Shown in pieces: positions 13,337 through 25,380 of a stretch of DNA of 64,000 nt. Origin of the DNA: Linnemannia schmuckeri (Eukaryota; Mortierellomycota; Mortierellomycetes; Mortierellales; Mortierellaceae). The notes beneath the pieces were generated by a model, which saw only the letters and a list, made by a program, of their open reading frames with translations, ran no database searches and had not been told where the DNA came from. The position numbers were made by a program, and so were the translations under genes. Positions within the stretch are counted from its first letter, which is position 1. Each line of letters starts with the position of its first letter. The stretch lies in assembly GCA_029449235.1 (NCBI GenBank), contig JANATG010000001.1, positions 4,650,001-4,714,000 on the forward strand, read 5' to 3'.

Positions 13337-13754
13337 ATGGACAAGAGTAGCAAGCTTCTCTCCACTTGCACCACCGTTTATATCGACTGTAATCAGGATC
13401 CCATCACCAAGAAAGGAATCATACTTTGGGACGACATACGCCTCGCATTTGCTGACGCCATTCATTTTCAAAACCAAGCCAAGGTGCAGCCCTACCTGAT
13501 AGGGGCCAATTTTGTGTCGTAAGTCATAAATCTGTGTATGTTGTCTACAGGAATATAAAGAGGCCATGGTCTAGTTTCTCAAGGTGGCGGATCAAATCTT
13601 GCTAGAGACTCAGTATTAGGTAGGAACTTTTTATCACTATGGTCGCGGCGTGTGGGAGGGCCACATGAAAGCTGAGGAGTGGTACGTCAAAGCAGCTGAC
13701 CGAGGACCTGTGCTAGTTCAGATGGGCCCGCCGACTTCAGTTGCGTATGGATAA
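13337..13754 (+). pseudogene. Sel1-family relic with intact exon 1
   Basis: The first part (13337-13518) keeps the N-terminal module: TVYIDCNQDP, GIILWDDIRLAFADAIHF and VQPYLIGANF, ending at a GTAAGT donor. Only 32 bases separate this from an AG, and the downstream frame does not match in phase, so an internal deletion has removed the second half of the module, the linker and most repeats. The remaining frame reads EYKEAMV-stop-FLKVADQ, then QY-stop-VGTFYHYGRGVWEGHMKAEE, then WYVKAADRG, recognisable as the last Sel1 units. The stops are TAG at 13572 (expected Trp) and TAG at 13617 (Gln in the sister copy). It ends at TAA 13752. A dead copy of its neighbours. Confidence 0.8.
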
Positions 13755-14070
13755 AGAGAGGGCCAAGGCAAAAGAGAAAAACAAAATATCGACCAAAAGG
13801 TAGCTCTAGGTCTGTCCTATTCAGTCATCTCCCAATAAAATGTTACTGATCCTTGTTTACCTTCTGGCGAAGACTTGTGGCGGTACCTGGTTGCTGTTAG
13901 CTGGTTTTATCACCAACCAATAAAGTATCGCCTAGCTGCATCACAGCTAATTTTGTTGTTTCCACATGCTTAGATACCCCTCTTAGTATGAGGAGATATT
14001 AGTTTGCTCCTTGACAAGCTCAGCTGGCGGTAGTCACCCCTTTTTTTATTACCAATAACAACAGTTTCAA
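13755..14070. other. Intergenic region
   Basis: The 3' flank of the Sel1 relic, convergent with the next gene. A T run lies near 14040, close to the end of the minus-strand gene. Nothing else seen. Confidence 0.5.
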
Positions 14071-16006
14071 TCAAAAGAACTTCAACTTCTGAAACGCCTT
14101 CGGTCTTGTCTGTTTACTCCCCTTCAAAAGCGCCATGCTGGTCTGTGCCTTGAAATGTCCCTGCTCCGCTGCCTTCAAATACCACTCAATTGCATTGGCG
14201 TTATCCTGCAACACTCCCTGTCCTCGTTCATACATGTATCCAACACTGAACTGCGCCTGAGCGTATCCTTGCCTTGCCGCCTTCAGGAACCACTCCATCG
14301 CAGACTGGTAGCTCTCTGTAACACCCTGTCCTTGCTTGTACAGTACGCCGACGTTGAACTGAGCTTGTGCATAGCCTTGGTTGGCGGATTTGAGTAACCA
14401 CTCTAGGGCTTTGGTATAGTCCTGAGGGACACCTTGGCCTTGTTCGTAAAGGATTCCGATACTGTTCTGGGCATCGGCATCTCCTTGTTGGGCGGCTTTC
14501 AGGAACCACTCCATCGCCTTGTTGTAATCTTTGGGGACACCGAGTCCGTGTTTGTAAAGGATGCCGACGTTGAACAGAGCTGCCACATGTCCTTGGGTCG
14601 ATGCCTTGAGAAACCAAAACATGGCCTTCGAGAAATCCTGGGGAGTACCTCGCCCTTGCTTGTAGAGTACTCCGACATTGAACTGGGCTTGGTCATATCC
14701 TTGATGGGCAGCCTTGAGGATCCAGCCCATGGCTTTGGCATAGTCCTGAGTGACGCCTTCTCCCTTCTCGTACAGAAAGCCGATGTTGTTCTGGGCTTGA
14801 AAATTGCCTAGTTTGGCTGCCTGGAGGTAAAATTCCATTGCTCTTGCAGGGCTCTGTGCCACGCCTTGGCCGTTCTCATACATTGTTCCTAGGGAGTTCT
14901 GGGCATCCGCATACCCTTGGCTCGCAGCTTTATGGAACCAGTCCAGTGCTTTAGCGTAATCCTGTACAACACCATGTCCTTGCTTGTACCGGACGCCCAG
15001 GTTGAACTGTGAGGGTGCGTAACCTTGGTTGGCGGTTTTGATGGTCCACTCTAGGGTCTTGGTAGGATCCTGCAGACGACTTTGGTGTTTGTTGTTGTTG
15101 TTGCTGTTTGGTTGACCGGGATGGAACTGCGTCGACTTTTGCCTGTTGATAGGAGGTTTTGGAACCCACTCCGTGGTTGGTTGGTATCTGGGAGGGAACA
15201 ACTCGACCTCGCTCTTGTCGTTTACGGGCCTTGGGCTGACCTCTCCAGTAGTGAGCGGTAAACTAACAAGAACCTGACTGCTGAAAGGACTGTAGTTGGG
15301 TTGCAGTTGTTGCCTGTTGTGGAGAGTATGGTATTGAGGAGAAGCTAGTTGCTCCTGACTGACAAGAACTTTGTTGTTGTCTGCGTATTCGTACGTGGGC
15401 TGTTGGTGTTGTTGTTGCGACTGGCGGTTGTAGTTGTCAGGAATGTATTGAGGTGTTCTGAGTAAGGATGTCGGACTTCCTGTGTTGTCAATAGGGTTGA
15501 GCGTGGGGTTGCGTGGAGACTGACTTAAAGACTGCACAAATATAGGCCGAGAAACAGTGCCCTCTGTCTGATTCTCGGTGCCTTCGACAATAATATCCAA
15601 AACGGCGTTAGGGACTGCAGCGATGCGAAACGGATCCAGCCTAGTAACGAAAAAAGTAATGCACCGCGTACTGTTAGCACACGTCCCTATAAGCAACAAA
15701 GACTTTCGTTTTGCTATGTTTGCTGAAGGAGAGAACCAAAACAATAACAACATACGTTCGTAGGTCGCTGCCCTTGAGAAAAGGAAGAATCTTCAATTCG
15801 TGTCGAACATGCAGCGCGTCCTTGAACGCCACTAAAATATCTTCCCAGAGTACGACTTCTTTGCCAGAAGCATCCAAGTGACAGGCGATGTAGACAACGC
15901 CCATTCGTCCAGAGGGTGCTGTTGCTCCGGTAGGGTTGATGAGAGTGTTTTTGTTGACGGGACGCACAGCTTGGACGCGCTCCTGAGTTGGGACTCCTTG
16001 CAGCAT
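14071..16006 (-). CDS. Sel1-repeat protein, 8 repeats
   Basis: Exons 15756-16006 and 14071-15640 give 606 residues. The N-terminal module is clear: VQAVRPVNKN, VYIACHLDASGKEVVLWEDI, LHVRHELKILPFLKGSDLR, then across the 115-base phase-2 intron T|LDPFRIAAVPNAVLDIIVEG. A Gln/Asn/Pro-rich linker runs to about residue 295. Eight full Sel1 units and a half unit follow, unusually regular and alike (MYE-GQGV-QDY-KAMEW-LKAA-QG), and the tail ends KAFQKLKFF, matching the LKF tail of the gene at 9821. The near-identical repeats point to recent internal duplication. Start ATG 16006 keeps the module complete. Likely a scaffold; no specific role can be read. Confidence 0.9.
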
Positions 16007-16404
16007 GGCTTGTGTTGTTGTCCAGTGATAAAAAAAGGCTTGACGAGTATACCAAAGAGATGGATTCCTTAGCCAGGTATGATGATGAGTCGAGTGGATG
16101 GGAATAAAAAGAAGGAAGAGGTGAATGAGCACCCGAGGGAAAGAAACGACGTGTGCGTCTGCCTCTCGCTTTTGGTATGTGTCTTCTGAGCCCACTAAGA
16201 AGGTACAAGTGGTGCATGGTTAAGAAGTGGAAGTATGTGTGGTTGGGCCAATGGGAATCGACTCGAACATTGACCAACCCACGTTGCAACTGCTCAATCA
16301 AGTTAAGGGGTCGTGTCTTTGAATAATTAATCCGTCTTCGTTTTCGGTTTCCGAAAGGATGAAAGGGAAAAAGTAAAAGCAGAAAAGGCAATTGAGCGTG
16401 AGAA
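16007..16404. other. Intergenic region between two minus-strand Sel1 genes
   Basis: Promoter side of the gene at 14071-16006 and 3' side of the gene at 16405-17490. I see no good copy of the shared upstream element here, and no gene. Confidence 0.5.
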
Positions 16405-17490
16405 CTACTCAACCGACTTTAATAACAACGAGCGACGATGAGACATTGCCTTGTCATTACTATGCTCTCTTCTATACCTGAGGTAATGCTGTGCAGCCGC
16501 ATGTCCATTCTCAGCCGCCTTAAAATACCACTCCATCGCCTTGTTCTCGTCCTTGAGCATCCCCTGTCCATATTCAAACATCCTCGCAATGCTGTACTGG
16601 GCACCCGCGTACCCCTGCCTCGCTGCCTTGCGGTACCACACCATCGCCTTCAAAAAATCCTCGCCCACACCCAGACCATGCTGAAACAACGATCCAATGT
16701 TCCACTGCGCTGTTGGGTCTCCTTGGATGGCTGCCCGCATATACCACTCCATAGCTCGCTCATAGTCCTGCGGAACCTCTTCTCCTTCCTTGTATAACTC
16801 TGCAATGCTGATTTGGGCAGATGCGTCGCCGAGGATTGCCCTGGTAAATATGTCGATGATGTCCTCTGCTTGGCCATGAGGGAGACGACGCACTTCCTTG
16901 TGCTGGTACTTGGAGCTACTGCTATTGTCGCTACTTTGAGCGAGCTGTGGTGCCCGGGCCAATGATGTGGGTCGGTCTTTTGTTGAAGGGTAATACGCTG
17001 GGTTCCGCTTGTTAAGGTCTTGAATTGGCGAGGGTGTTGGGTTGAACGCGTCCAGTTCTGGGAGACCTGGCTGTCCTTCAATCACGACTTCCAGGATAGA
17101 GTCTGGAGCAGCCAAGAGCCTGCGGGGTTCAAGGCTACGTAGGCGAACAATTGGGAAACATAAAAAAGATCAAAACTGCATTCGTCTTTCCTCCACATGC
17201 CGCTGCAGATGCACAGACAAAAAATAGGGCACAAAGAGGACATACGTTCTGAAGTCGCTACCCTTAAGGAAAGGAAGAGCCTTGGCCTCGTGGCGAACAT
17301 AGGATGCATGCTTGAAGACTGAGACAATATCGTCCCAAAGTACAATGTCCTTTCCGGAGATGGTGTCTGAGTGACTTGTGATGTAGACAATATCGGAGGG
17401 AGGGACCGAAGAGATACTGAAACGATGGCTTCTGCTGTACAGAGGCCGGACTGCTTGAGTACGTTCCTTAGTCGTCTTTGTGTGTAACAT
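16405..17490 (-). CDS. Short Sel1-repeat protein, 3 repeats
   Basis: Exons 17246-17490 and 16405-17134 give 324 residues. The N-terminal module is complete (QAVRPLYSRS, DIVLWDDIVSVFKHASYVRH, KALPFLKGSDF, then T|LEPRRLLAAPDSILEVVIEG) with the family's phase-2 intron, here 111 bases. A short Pro/Ser linker leads to three Sel1 units and a partial fourth (residues about 215-310). The C-terminus ends LLLKSVE, so it lacks the LKF tail of its relatives. It is by far the shortest intact member. It lies directly upstream of, and on the same strand as, the 606-residue gene. Confidence 0.88.
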
Positions 17491-20400
17491 AGTTTACGTG
17501 AGAAGAAAAGGGGTGCGTATGACTGATGGCGACAAGATGAATGTTGATGCAGATGGGTTGCAAAGATGAATTAACGAGATGAACAAAGGGGACGATCGTG
17601 AGGAAGGTGATGGAATGAATAAGGAATGAAGACAAAGAGCGAAAAAACAGCAAAGAAAGAAAAGGGGTGTAGAGCCTGGAACGTGTTGAAGAAGGTCAGG
17701 GGCAAGTAGTCAATGGACCTCGTGATAGGCAGGCTAAATTTCAGGCACACGCATCGACTCCCCTCAAAGCAAATATGCAAGTCGGCTACGTGCATTCTTT
17801 ACTAGTAAGTACCTCAAGCTCATGTCAATCGCTTTAGGACAAACCCTCTTATATCTAATACTTTTATGTCCTTTTCTGACGTTTCTTGCTCTCATGATAC
17901 TTCCTAAATATGAGGTCCGCATCGGCTTAAGTCGCCATTCGGAAGCTCAACTTGTCGAGGATGCTAAGGAGCTGGAAGAGACCCATGACATCTGGTTGCT
18001 AATTCAAATGCGGCATTTAGGGTTGTGCACGAGCGCGAATTCAATTAATAGAAAGGATCTTGCTTGAAGGCGATATGAGTCATCACGTTGTTGATTGTTA
18101 GAACGATTGTAGTAAGTGGTGCAAGTGAGTGATATTAGAGTCCGGATACGTCGAGGGTTCTTAGCTTTAAAAAAATATAATCGTACAAACTGACCAGGAT
18201 GATCGTATCTGCCTTCGCTTCCTCGTGTTCCTTTTTTTTTTCTATTTCCCAAATCGATCATCCGTATTGTTCAGAGCTTGGCATCTTAGGTTTCCTCCAC
18301 GGCAGCTATCAAGATGACATTCATCCTCAGCGACTTGCGACTCTGGAGTGAACACGACAATTTAGCGACTGGTTGGATTGTCGTGGCCCCTTTAACCTTC
18401 AGAGTCACGGACGCTACCAAAGCGATTGTCGATCAGGATATTTGGAATAGACGGCATTGGTGATGCAGGCTTGGTATGAAAACCCCTCGCCTTGCTGACA
18501 TTCTCCACCGCGGGATACCACCTCTCCAACTTGCGCATGTATAACATTAGACTCATCAGAGATTATCTGGTGTCTCAGGTTTATTCTATACCAATACGTC
18601 GATCTCTGGCCCTTTGCTTGTCCAACTACATACGGGATCCAAAAAAATAATCTCACTGACGTTACCTCCTTCACTACCTCAGCGATCACCACTTTGGTTA
18701 GGTTAAGGCGCTAACTGGCGAAGCGCAGTAAAATCCACAGGGATTCAGTCTTTTTCATCGCCCAGGGCCCTTATGTCATCAGGACATGCTTCGGATTCTT
18801 AGTCATAATGGTAACTTGTCCTTGTAAGTGTCGATATCCCTGTACTTTTTGATTGAATTTGGCGTTTTTCTCTTGCGAATCCTGGTCCATCTCGCCATTT
18901 GGATCCCAACCACTTGTCGTGTTGGTGCAGATTGGTGTAGGGTAGGGACGACTCCAATGCCCTTCCACCTTCAAATCGTTCTCTCCGGCTACAGTTATCT
19001 TTTATTTTCTAGAGGAACACCAATTCGATCAGGATTGATGGAGCTTCTTGGACGATATGATATCAATCTGCAACCAGCTTTAAGCCCTGACAACCTGCGA
19101 GAAAGTTACTAATTATGGTGTCAGCTTGGGTATGGCTTGAAGCCTGAAGGAGACAGATATCACTAGCATATTACTGCTCAGGATAGTAAATAGTATGGTG
19201 GTGGACTCTCCTCGACGCTTTTATAGGGCTCAAGAACCCCGTTCACATCTTTCATGGCCTAGCTGGATCAAGATTCCAGGTTTCTCACGTACCGTTAGCG
19301 CTTATTCTGGAAAATTTTCGTCCTGTCATCGATATCGACCGTGGTCATTCTTCAATCACAGACGGAACTTCGCAGATTAAGAATAGAATCAAATGGTATT
19401 TCACTTCTTTGTACTCTATAAGCTTGCAAGGCCCGAGAGTAGGTATCATACGACTGAAAATTCTGTCTTCAGAGTGCAAAGGCCATCATTCAAATTCAAA
19501 AAGGAAAACCCTCCAGTCGGCGAGCCATTGTTGATTAAATTAGGGTATCTTCGCCTGCCCATTCGATATGTTGCTCTTGATCGATAATGGCGGCGGCTTT
19601 CAGAGGATAGACGCGTTGCTGCTTCAAGATTCTGCCGCTTTCGGTTCTGATCATTCCTGGGCGATTCATTATTCCTGGGCGATTGATTACCTGCGACTCC
19701 AGACTATCTATTGCGATGAGCGTTTTATACACCAGCCGTGACAACTTTTTTGTTCAGATGTGGAGGCGGGGTAATTTCTTCTTCAAGCATCCTATCGGAC
19801 CCTTTCTCGTCCTAATGATTGGATCTTGCGAATAAGGAATGTCAACCTTTGGCTACATTGAAAACTGCATGCTCTGCTCCCATTCTAAATGTGATAACAA
19901 TTGTTTATTGATGCGGCTGGTATCAATTAGGATTTTTTGAGTTTGGGATGTCTAGTTATGATGTCTATCAGTTCTCTTGAATGCTGTAAACCTCGCCTGC
20001 CATTACTGGAGCAGTAAAGGAAAATTGATTAGTGGGTCGATGGGACGGATTGACATTTGTATGGCACTGGGTGATACTATTTACTAGGAGCATGTTTTGG
20101 ATCCATAGCTAAATATGCTTGTGGTGTTACAATGTTTTGATGATGACAATTGTGTTGAAGATATCGATTATGTTTTTGTCCATGAAATTGATTTTTCTTT
20201 CGCGTTTCGATTCTTGGAAAATATGCTTGCCGCAACCTGTCACGATGGATTGAGGCATCCAGCTACGATAAAGCTCCTTTCGCGAGATATTTGATGTCCC
20301 AATTCGATAATTTTGGTACCGCGATGTAAAATTAATGGATAGAAGTATTAGATCGGCGCGATGAATTGTTATGGATTAAATGAGATAAAAAATTTATGCG

Positions 20401-21885
20401 AGTGGGCCACGATCGTTGTTTTGGTGAGAGCCATGACCAGAAGGCTGAGACTACAGAAAAAAGAGCCTGAGAGCAAAAAAGGAGAGAAAAAAAATACTGA
20501 TCCACAAAAATAAGAACAAAAAGAAGGACCATCTTTGACATTAATGGTATACAATAAAATTGACTCTGGGTCATGCGTACAGTTAATGAGTGCAACACCG
20601 TGATCGATGGCAGGGACACATCGATGGGCATATGGTCCTACCATGATTAATGGCAAGGATCACTGGTACCATGATCAATGACAAGGACCATTAATACTAT
20701 CCCTCTTTTTCACGCGACCATCAGCTCTAGAAGAGACGCACACGAGAAACCTGAACGCGCCACTGAAGCACGCGAATAATATATCCTATGTGATACTCAA
20801 CTCGTCTATTCCTGTTGCTGGCACTGACTCTACGTGGTATTCGGGTACTGATGTATTCACTGTACCGAAATAAATATTAATTATCCAGTTCATGATCCGT
20901 TGCTGTCGCCACTGTCCTCTGTCCTCCTGTATCCGTTGTCCAGGATCCTTGTCCATTGTTCCAGTAGGGGAACCCGCTCTTGACCGACACTAAACAAAAA
21001 AAATAAGGACTTGAGAAACGGAGTTAGAAAACACGTTGGAAGCAACTCCATCACTGAGCAAAGGAGGAGGAACGGCGTTTTCCGTGTGAAAGTATGATTT
21101 CGACAGTTTGAGTGCTCTATCTCCATGCAAGTCGCAGCATACCCTTATACGGCTTCTCAACAACAGTCGTGATCCTAACACGCTTCTGAGCCCAGTTCTC
21201 GTGGTAGGGTGAGTTCAATTGTCATCTCCAGCTAAGTTGTCATCCTCAGTCCAATAGTCTTGCCCATCTCCAGAATCGACTCATGTCAAGTAGCTCTTGT
21301 CCATGGTTGTTGATTCCCAAAGTCCGACTTGAGGAAGCGTCGGTCGCGCTAGTCCAAGAGAGGTCACACAAGTCGTTGAAGCAAAATTACGCACGAAAGA
21401 AACACGAAACCGTATGTGTGATGGGTGCCGGTGCTCAACGTGCGGTCGCGGCCACGGAAAGTGTTCCGGTGGTGATCCCATTCAACCGAGAAGACAAATC
21501 ACCGTCGTAGTTGTTGTTGACATCAGAGAGTGTGCGAGAGAGTGAGAGTAGGAGGAGTGGGTGTAGAATGAGAGTTGAATTCCTGGTGAGGTGTTTACTG
21601 GTGGGCGGTGTAATGATGAAGAAGAGCGGGGGAGAAGGAAGGATGCAAGGAAGCAAAAAGGGAACAAAAAGCAAGGCTTATTAAGAGTGTCAGTGGAGAC
21701 AAGAAAATGATCTGGCTGTTTGGGTCCAACAACGAAGATACCCTTAATGAAACCCTACTTCATGCGTCGGGTACGATTTTAGTTTTCTTCTTTCCTTCGC
21801 TCACAAAAAGTCCCATCCATCTAGCCATCAAACACTCGCATACAAACACTGGAAACAACAACCATCCAACCGACGGGAAACAAAG
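17491..21885. other. Gene-poor region, possible decayed mobile-element DNA
   Basis: About 4.4 kb without a gene I can support. Open frames are short and interrupted on both strands. Composition shifts toward AT (for example 19850-20350) compared with flanking genes. Two short traces look retroelement-like (about 18957-19112, and KLARPESRYHTTE at about 19423). A small duplication of ATTCCTGGGCGATT occurs at about 19656-19685, and a diverged repeat of the ACCATGATNAATG type at 20640-20695. I see no long terminal repeats or inverted repeats. Confidence 0.4.
18957..19112 (+). mobile_element. Possible relic of reverse transcriptase/RNase H region
   Basis: A frame reads FSRGTPIRSGLMELLGRYDI, reminiscent of the Ty3/gypsy RNase H stretch in which a short Ser/Arg motif precedes a W-ELL-EYDF-I segment. 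The match is by eye, short, and the aspartate residues of an active enzyme are not seen, so this is tentative. Confidence 0.2.
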
Positions 21886-23082
21886 ATGCCTCGCACGAGA
21901 AGTCATAACATTAACCAAACACAGCACAACAAGGGCACCACCAGCAGCAGCAGCAGCAACACCAACAAGGCTTCTCCCATCCATCTCGAAGGCTTCGCAC
22001 AGTGGATGGCAAGCCTTGAGAAATATCATACTGACATCTCGGCGGAGCGTGCCCAGGCAAAGCAGGAGCGGATCACACAGGTCGCTGAGAAGAACGAGCA
22101 GAAGGAGATCGTCGAGGCGCTGGTCTGTGCTCACCCCATGATGCGCGTTACTTCTCAAGGACAGAGACAGGGCAGCAATGATGGTGGTGGCGGCACCTAC
22201 CACAAGAGCACAAGTAGCTGCAGTAGCACCTTGATCTCACCAGAAGAGGTTGCTACTGGGTGGCTGAAGAAGTTCGCAACGACGAACAATCAGGACGACA
22301 CGACATCCTTATTCAACATACTGAGACGACTAGAGAAAGAGAAGGTGGAGCAAGGGCAGAAGGTTCTGCAGCTCGAGAAAGAAATGGCAGCCCAGCACCA
22401 AACGATCAACAAGCTCAGCATCGAAAAGGCGGACCAAGAGCAGATCATTCAGCTGCAGAGCGGAAAGGCTGGTAGACGTCAGGATGACGAGCGCCTGGAG
22501 CGAGAACCAACTGAGTGCGACAATGTGCTCCAAGGGAGTGACAACTATATCGCAAAGGAGAGGATCTTCAAGGCGGTGCAGCTGGAGAAGGAGCTGGGTG
22601 GTTGCAGACGTGAACTGGAGGAGATGAAGAAGGCAAGCGTGAGACAGACTGAGCAAATTGATCAGGTCGTCCAGGATTACGAGACCGAGATCCGGCTTCT
22701 GCGGGAGAGCAATGCCCTGCTCTCGGCCACGCTAGACATCAACACGAGGTCACTGGAGGCAGCTCAGTTGGACAAGAATGCCTTTCACCGCCAGGTGATA
22801 GATCTGACCGAGAAGCTCGAGCAGTCCAAGCAATGTGTGTCCTATCTGACGAGCATCGAGATCAAGGAGTATCAACACGAGGTAGACAAACTGAGCATGG
22901 AGTGCAAGGATTATCGACGCCAGGTGACCAAGATGATGATGGCCAAGCGGGATCTGTTGAAAGAGTTGCAGGGATTTCGTGATGTGATGATGTTGGCGAT
23001 GATGAAGCACTTTGAATACATGGAGGAAGGAGATGTTATGCTGGAGATTCTGGAGGCCTTGATTAACAAGCTCAAGCATTGA
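21886..23082 (+). CDS. Coiled-coil protein of unknown function
   Basis: An intronless frame of 398 residues starting at ATG 21886. Residues 1-35 are Ser/Thr/Asn-rich. From about residue 145 to 365 the sequence is rich in Glu, Lys, Gln and Leu with heptad spacing, for example LFNILRRLEKEKVEQGQKVL and LEKELGGCRRELEEMKKASV, indicating a long coiled coil. The end is a Met-rich amphipathic stretch followed by ALINKLKH. No catalytic motif, signal or membrane segment. A broken coiled-coil locus lies about 550 bases downstream, possibly a diverged relative. Codon use is like that of neighbouring genes. Confidence 0.7.
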   Translation: MPRTRSHNINQTQHNKGTTSSSSSNTNKASPIHLEGFAQWMASLEKYHTDISAERAQAKQERITQVAEKNEQKEIVEALVCAHPMMRVTSQGQRQGSNDGGGGTYHKSTSSCSSTLISPEEVATGWLKKFATTNNQDDTTSLFNILRRLEKEKVEQGQKVLQLEKEMAAQHQTINKLSIEKADQEQIIQLQSGKAGRRQDDERLEREPTECDNVLQGSDNYIAKERIFKAVQLEKELGGCRRELEEMKKASVRQTEQIDQVVQDYETEIRLLRESNALLSATLDINTRSLEAAQLDKNAFHRQVIDLTEKLEQSKQCVSYLTSIEIKEYQHEVDKLSMECKDYRRQVTKMMMAKRDLLKELQGFRDVMMLAMMKHFEYMEEGDVMLEILEALINKLKH

Positions 23083-23352
23083 GTGATCTGGAGGGGTTGA
23101 CTCTGCTATCGATGGTGGGCACTGGCTCAAGACCCGCTGTTGCTTTTTTTGTTTAAGCGTTGGTCAGGGTCCAGGATGCAAACTTGCCTTTTTTTTTTTT
23201 TTTAGCCTAGTTTGTTTTCCTCCTTTCTTTCGCAGTTAAGCATTTTTTGCATCATTGCTGGTAAAACATGCAAAGAATAGATACAAATCTGCACGATCCA
23301 GGCACAAGCTGTGTCGCTCTATCTTATTTTCCGAAACATGCTTGCATTATTC

Positions 23353-23380
23353 TTTTTTTTTTTTTTTTTTTTTTTTTTTT
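23353..23380 (+). repeat. Poly-T tract
   Basis: A run of about 28 T in the 0.5 kb between the coiled-coil gene and the following pseudogene. The rest of 23083-23627 holds a second T-rich stretch near 23190 and CT-rich sequence, and no gene. Confidence 0.8.
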
Positions 23381-23627
23381 CCCCGAATTGGGCAAAGCGC
23401 TATCGGCATGTGACTGATTGATTTCGCTCTCATTTTGAAACGCTCGTTTTTGTATAATCACTACCACGACAATCTCGCTCGTCTTTTTCTCTCCTCCTTC
23501 AACAACAACATCCTATTGACCGCAACGACCGTTGAATCCATACTCAGCATCACGTTTCTCTCTTTCCATAAATAGAAACAACTCTTTCATCTTCTCCTCC
23601 AGACTGCTCTCTCCAGCTGGCAACTGG

Positions 23628-24705
23628 GCAACCAGGAAGAGCCGCAAGCCGACGGACGCAGAGATCGAGTAGAGACTACATGCCTGGATCTCCGATGATA
23701 TGCACATAAACAACCAAGTAGACGACAGCGGCGCGACTTGGACCACCCTGGATACTTTTCGACATGAACGCGATATTTTGCGGGGGGTAGGGGGTGGGGA
23801 AGGTGGATTACAACAAGAAGATCCTCTCAGGGATCACCAGTTTGAAGGCGTTGGACTTTGCTGCCCGTGGCGGCGGCAGAAAGGTGGTGACGCTCAGTGA
23901 AGGTCTGAACGTCGAGTTCACGCTGGATGTTCTTGATTTTCTGGAGTGGCAGACAAGAGCGATCGAGAGTCTGAAAAGCGACACAACGAGACTGGAGACG
24001 AAAATCGACAATCTGGAAACAGAGCGACATTGTTGGGAGGTGGGAATGCTTGACGGTACCGGTGGTACTGATGGGTAACCGTTCGATGCAGCTGAAACGA
24101 CCGCGATAGATATGGAGGAGTTCGAACCTATCGATTCGGGTGTTGTCGCAAAGCAGACATCAATGTCACAACTACCGTCACTTGCACAGGATAATGACAT
24201 CCAGACAACTACTACAGCCACGACCACAACTACAGCTACAAGAGACGAGGGGACGGCAGCAGCACTCAGCAATCGACTTCACAGAATGGAGATGGAGATC
24301 CTGGTTCACCAGAGCCAGATAAACGAGGACCTCTTCAACGCTGTCTTTCTGGTTAAGAGCATGCCCTATTAGTAAGAACTAAAGGATGCCCAAGCCCATG
24401 TCCAGGCTGCATATTGGTTGCGAGAGAGAGTTGTGCTGGACGCCCTGAGGAGCAGTATGGATCAAAATCGTGTTTTAGATGGGACTAAGGCTTTACAGGA
24501 GCGGGTAGCGAAGTTGAGAATGAAGGACGCGTTTTTGTGGATGTTGGAGACGCTTGAAGGGATGTGAATGCAGGCGATGGAGATTCGGGTGCGGTACATG
24601 ACGGCGAATCATGCCTTGGAGGCGACGAGTCGGGTTCTAGATAAGTATCGGCAGGTGCAGCAGCAGCAGCGGCAGCAGTGCAAGAAGACTCGTTGGGGCC
24701 CCTAA
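23628..24705 (+). pseudogene. Broken coiled-coil gene
   Basis: Reading begins ATRKSRKPTDAEIE, meets TAG at 23670, continues RLHAWISDDMHINNQ and TLDTFRHERDILR, then a shift in a G-rich tract (about 23778-23800) moves to the frame VDYNKKILSGITSLKALDFA. That one frame then runs to TAA at 24703 but is interrupted by TAA 24076, TAG-TAA 24370-24375 and TGA 24565. The intervening segments remain plausible coiled-coil protein (AIESLKSDTTRLETKIDNLE, LRERVVLDALRSSMD), so this is decay of a formerly continuous gene, not random sequence. I see no intron that would remove all the stops. Confidence 0.65.
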
Positions 24706-25344
24706 ACACTCGCTTGCCGTTTGCCTTTAATTTCTCTTTGTAGTCTGTTGTACAACATCAGGATGCGTGTTGGAACAATTCCGAGTAGTTGCTCTTCTCT
24801 TCTTCCTTCTCCTTAGGCACATTGTCTGAACAAGACATAACATCAACAAAAGAATGAGCCCTCTGTTTGTTGTAAACCCTTTTTTATATAGTGCGACGCG
24901 CGCACGCGTCTGTTGTTGCGTTTATTCCTTCTGCAGGGATTTCTCTATCTCTTTCATCGGTCGAGCTAGCGTCCTTTGTGGACCCATATCATTCCTAGAG
25001 AGAGAGAGAGAGAGAAAAAAGAAGGACATCAAGGGATCAGCCCCGTCCTCCCTCGTGTTCTTCTTCGCTCCCCTCCGTTCTTATTTGTCCTTCAGATTCA
25101 GGGGTCGAATGAGATAAAAGAACTCCAAGGTCTATTAGCAGTTGAGGTCATTTTTTTTTTCTCACACGAATGAAATAAAGGACGCATCGAAAAAAGGTGG
25201 CAATCCGTCCTGAACCATAAATGACCTCACATGGTCCTTAGTAAAATAAAAATGCCTCATTTCTTGGGTGACCCCTCCGAATCAATCGACTCCCTATCCT
25301 GCCCCTACATCCTACATGGTCCATGTGTATGTAATTTTTCGCAG

Positions 25345-25346
<2 letters not shown>

Positions 25347-25377
<31 letters not shown>
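25347..25377 (+). repeat. Poly-T tract
   Basis: An uninterrupted run of 31 T within the CT-rich region. Confidence 0.85.
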
Positions 25378-25380
<3 letters not shown>

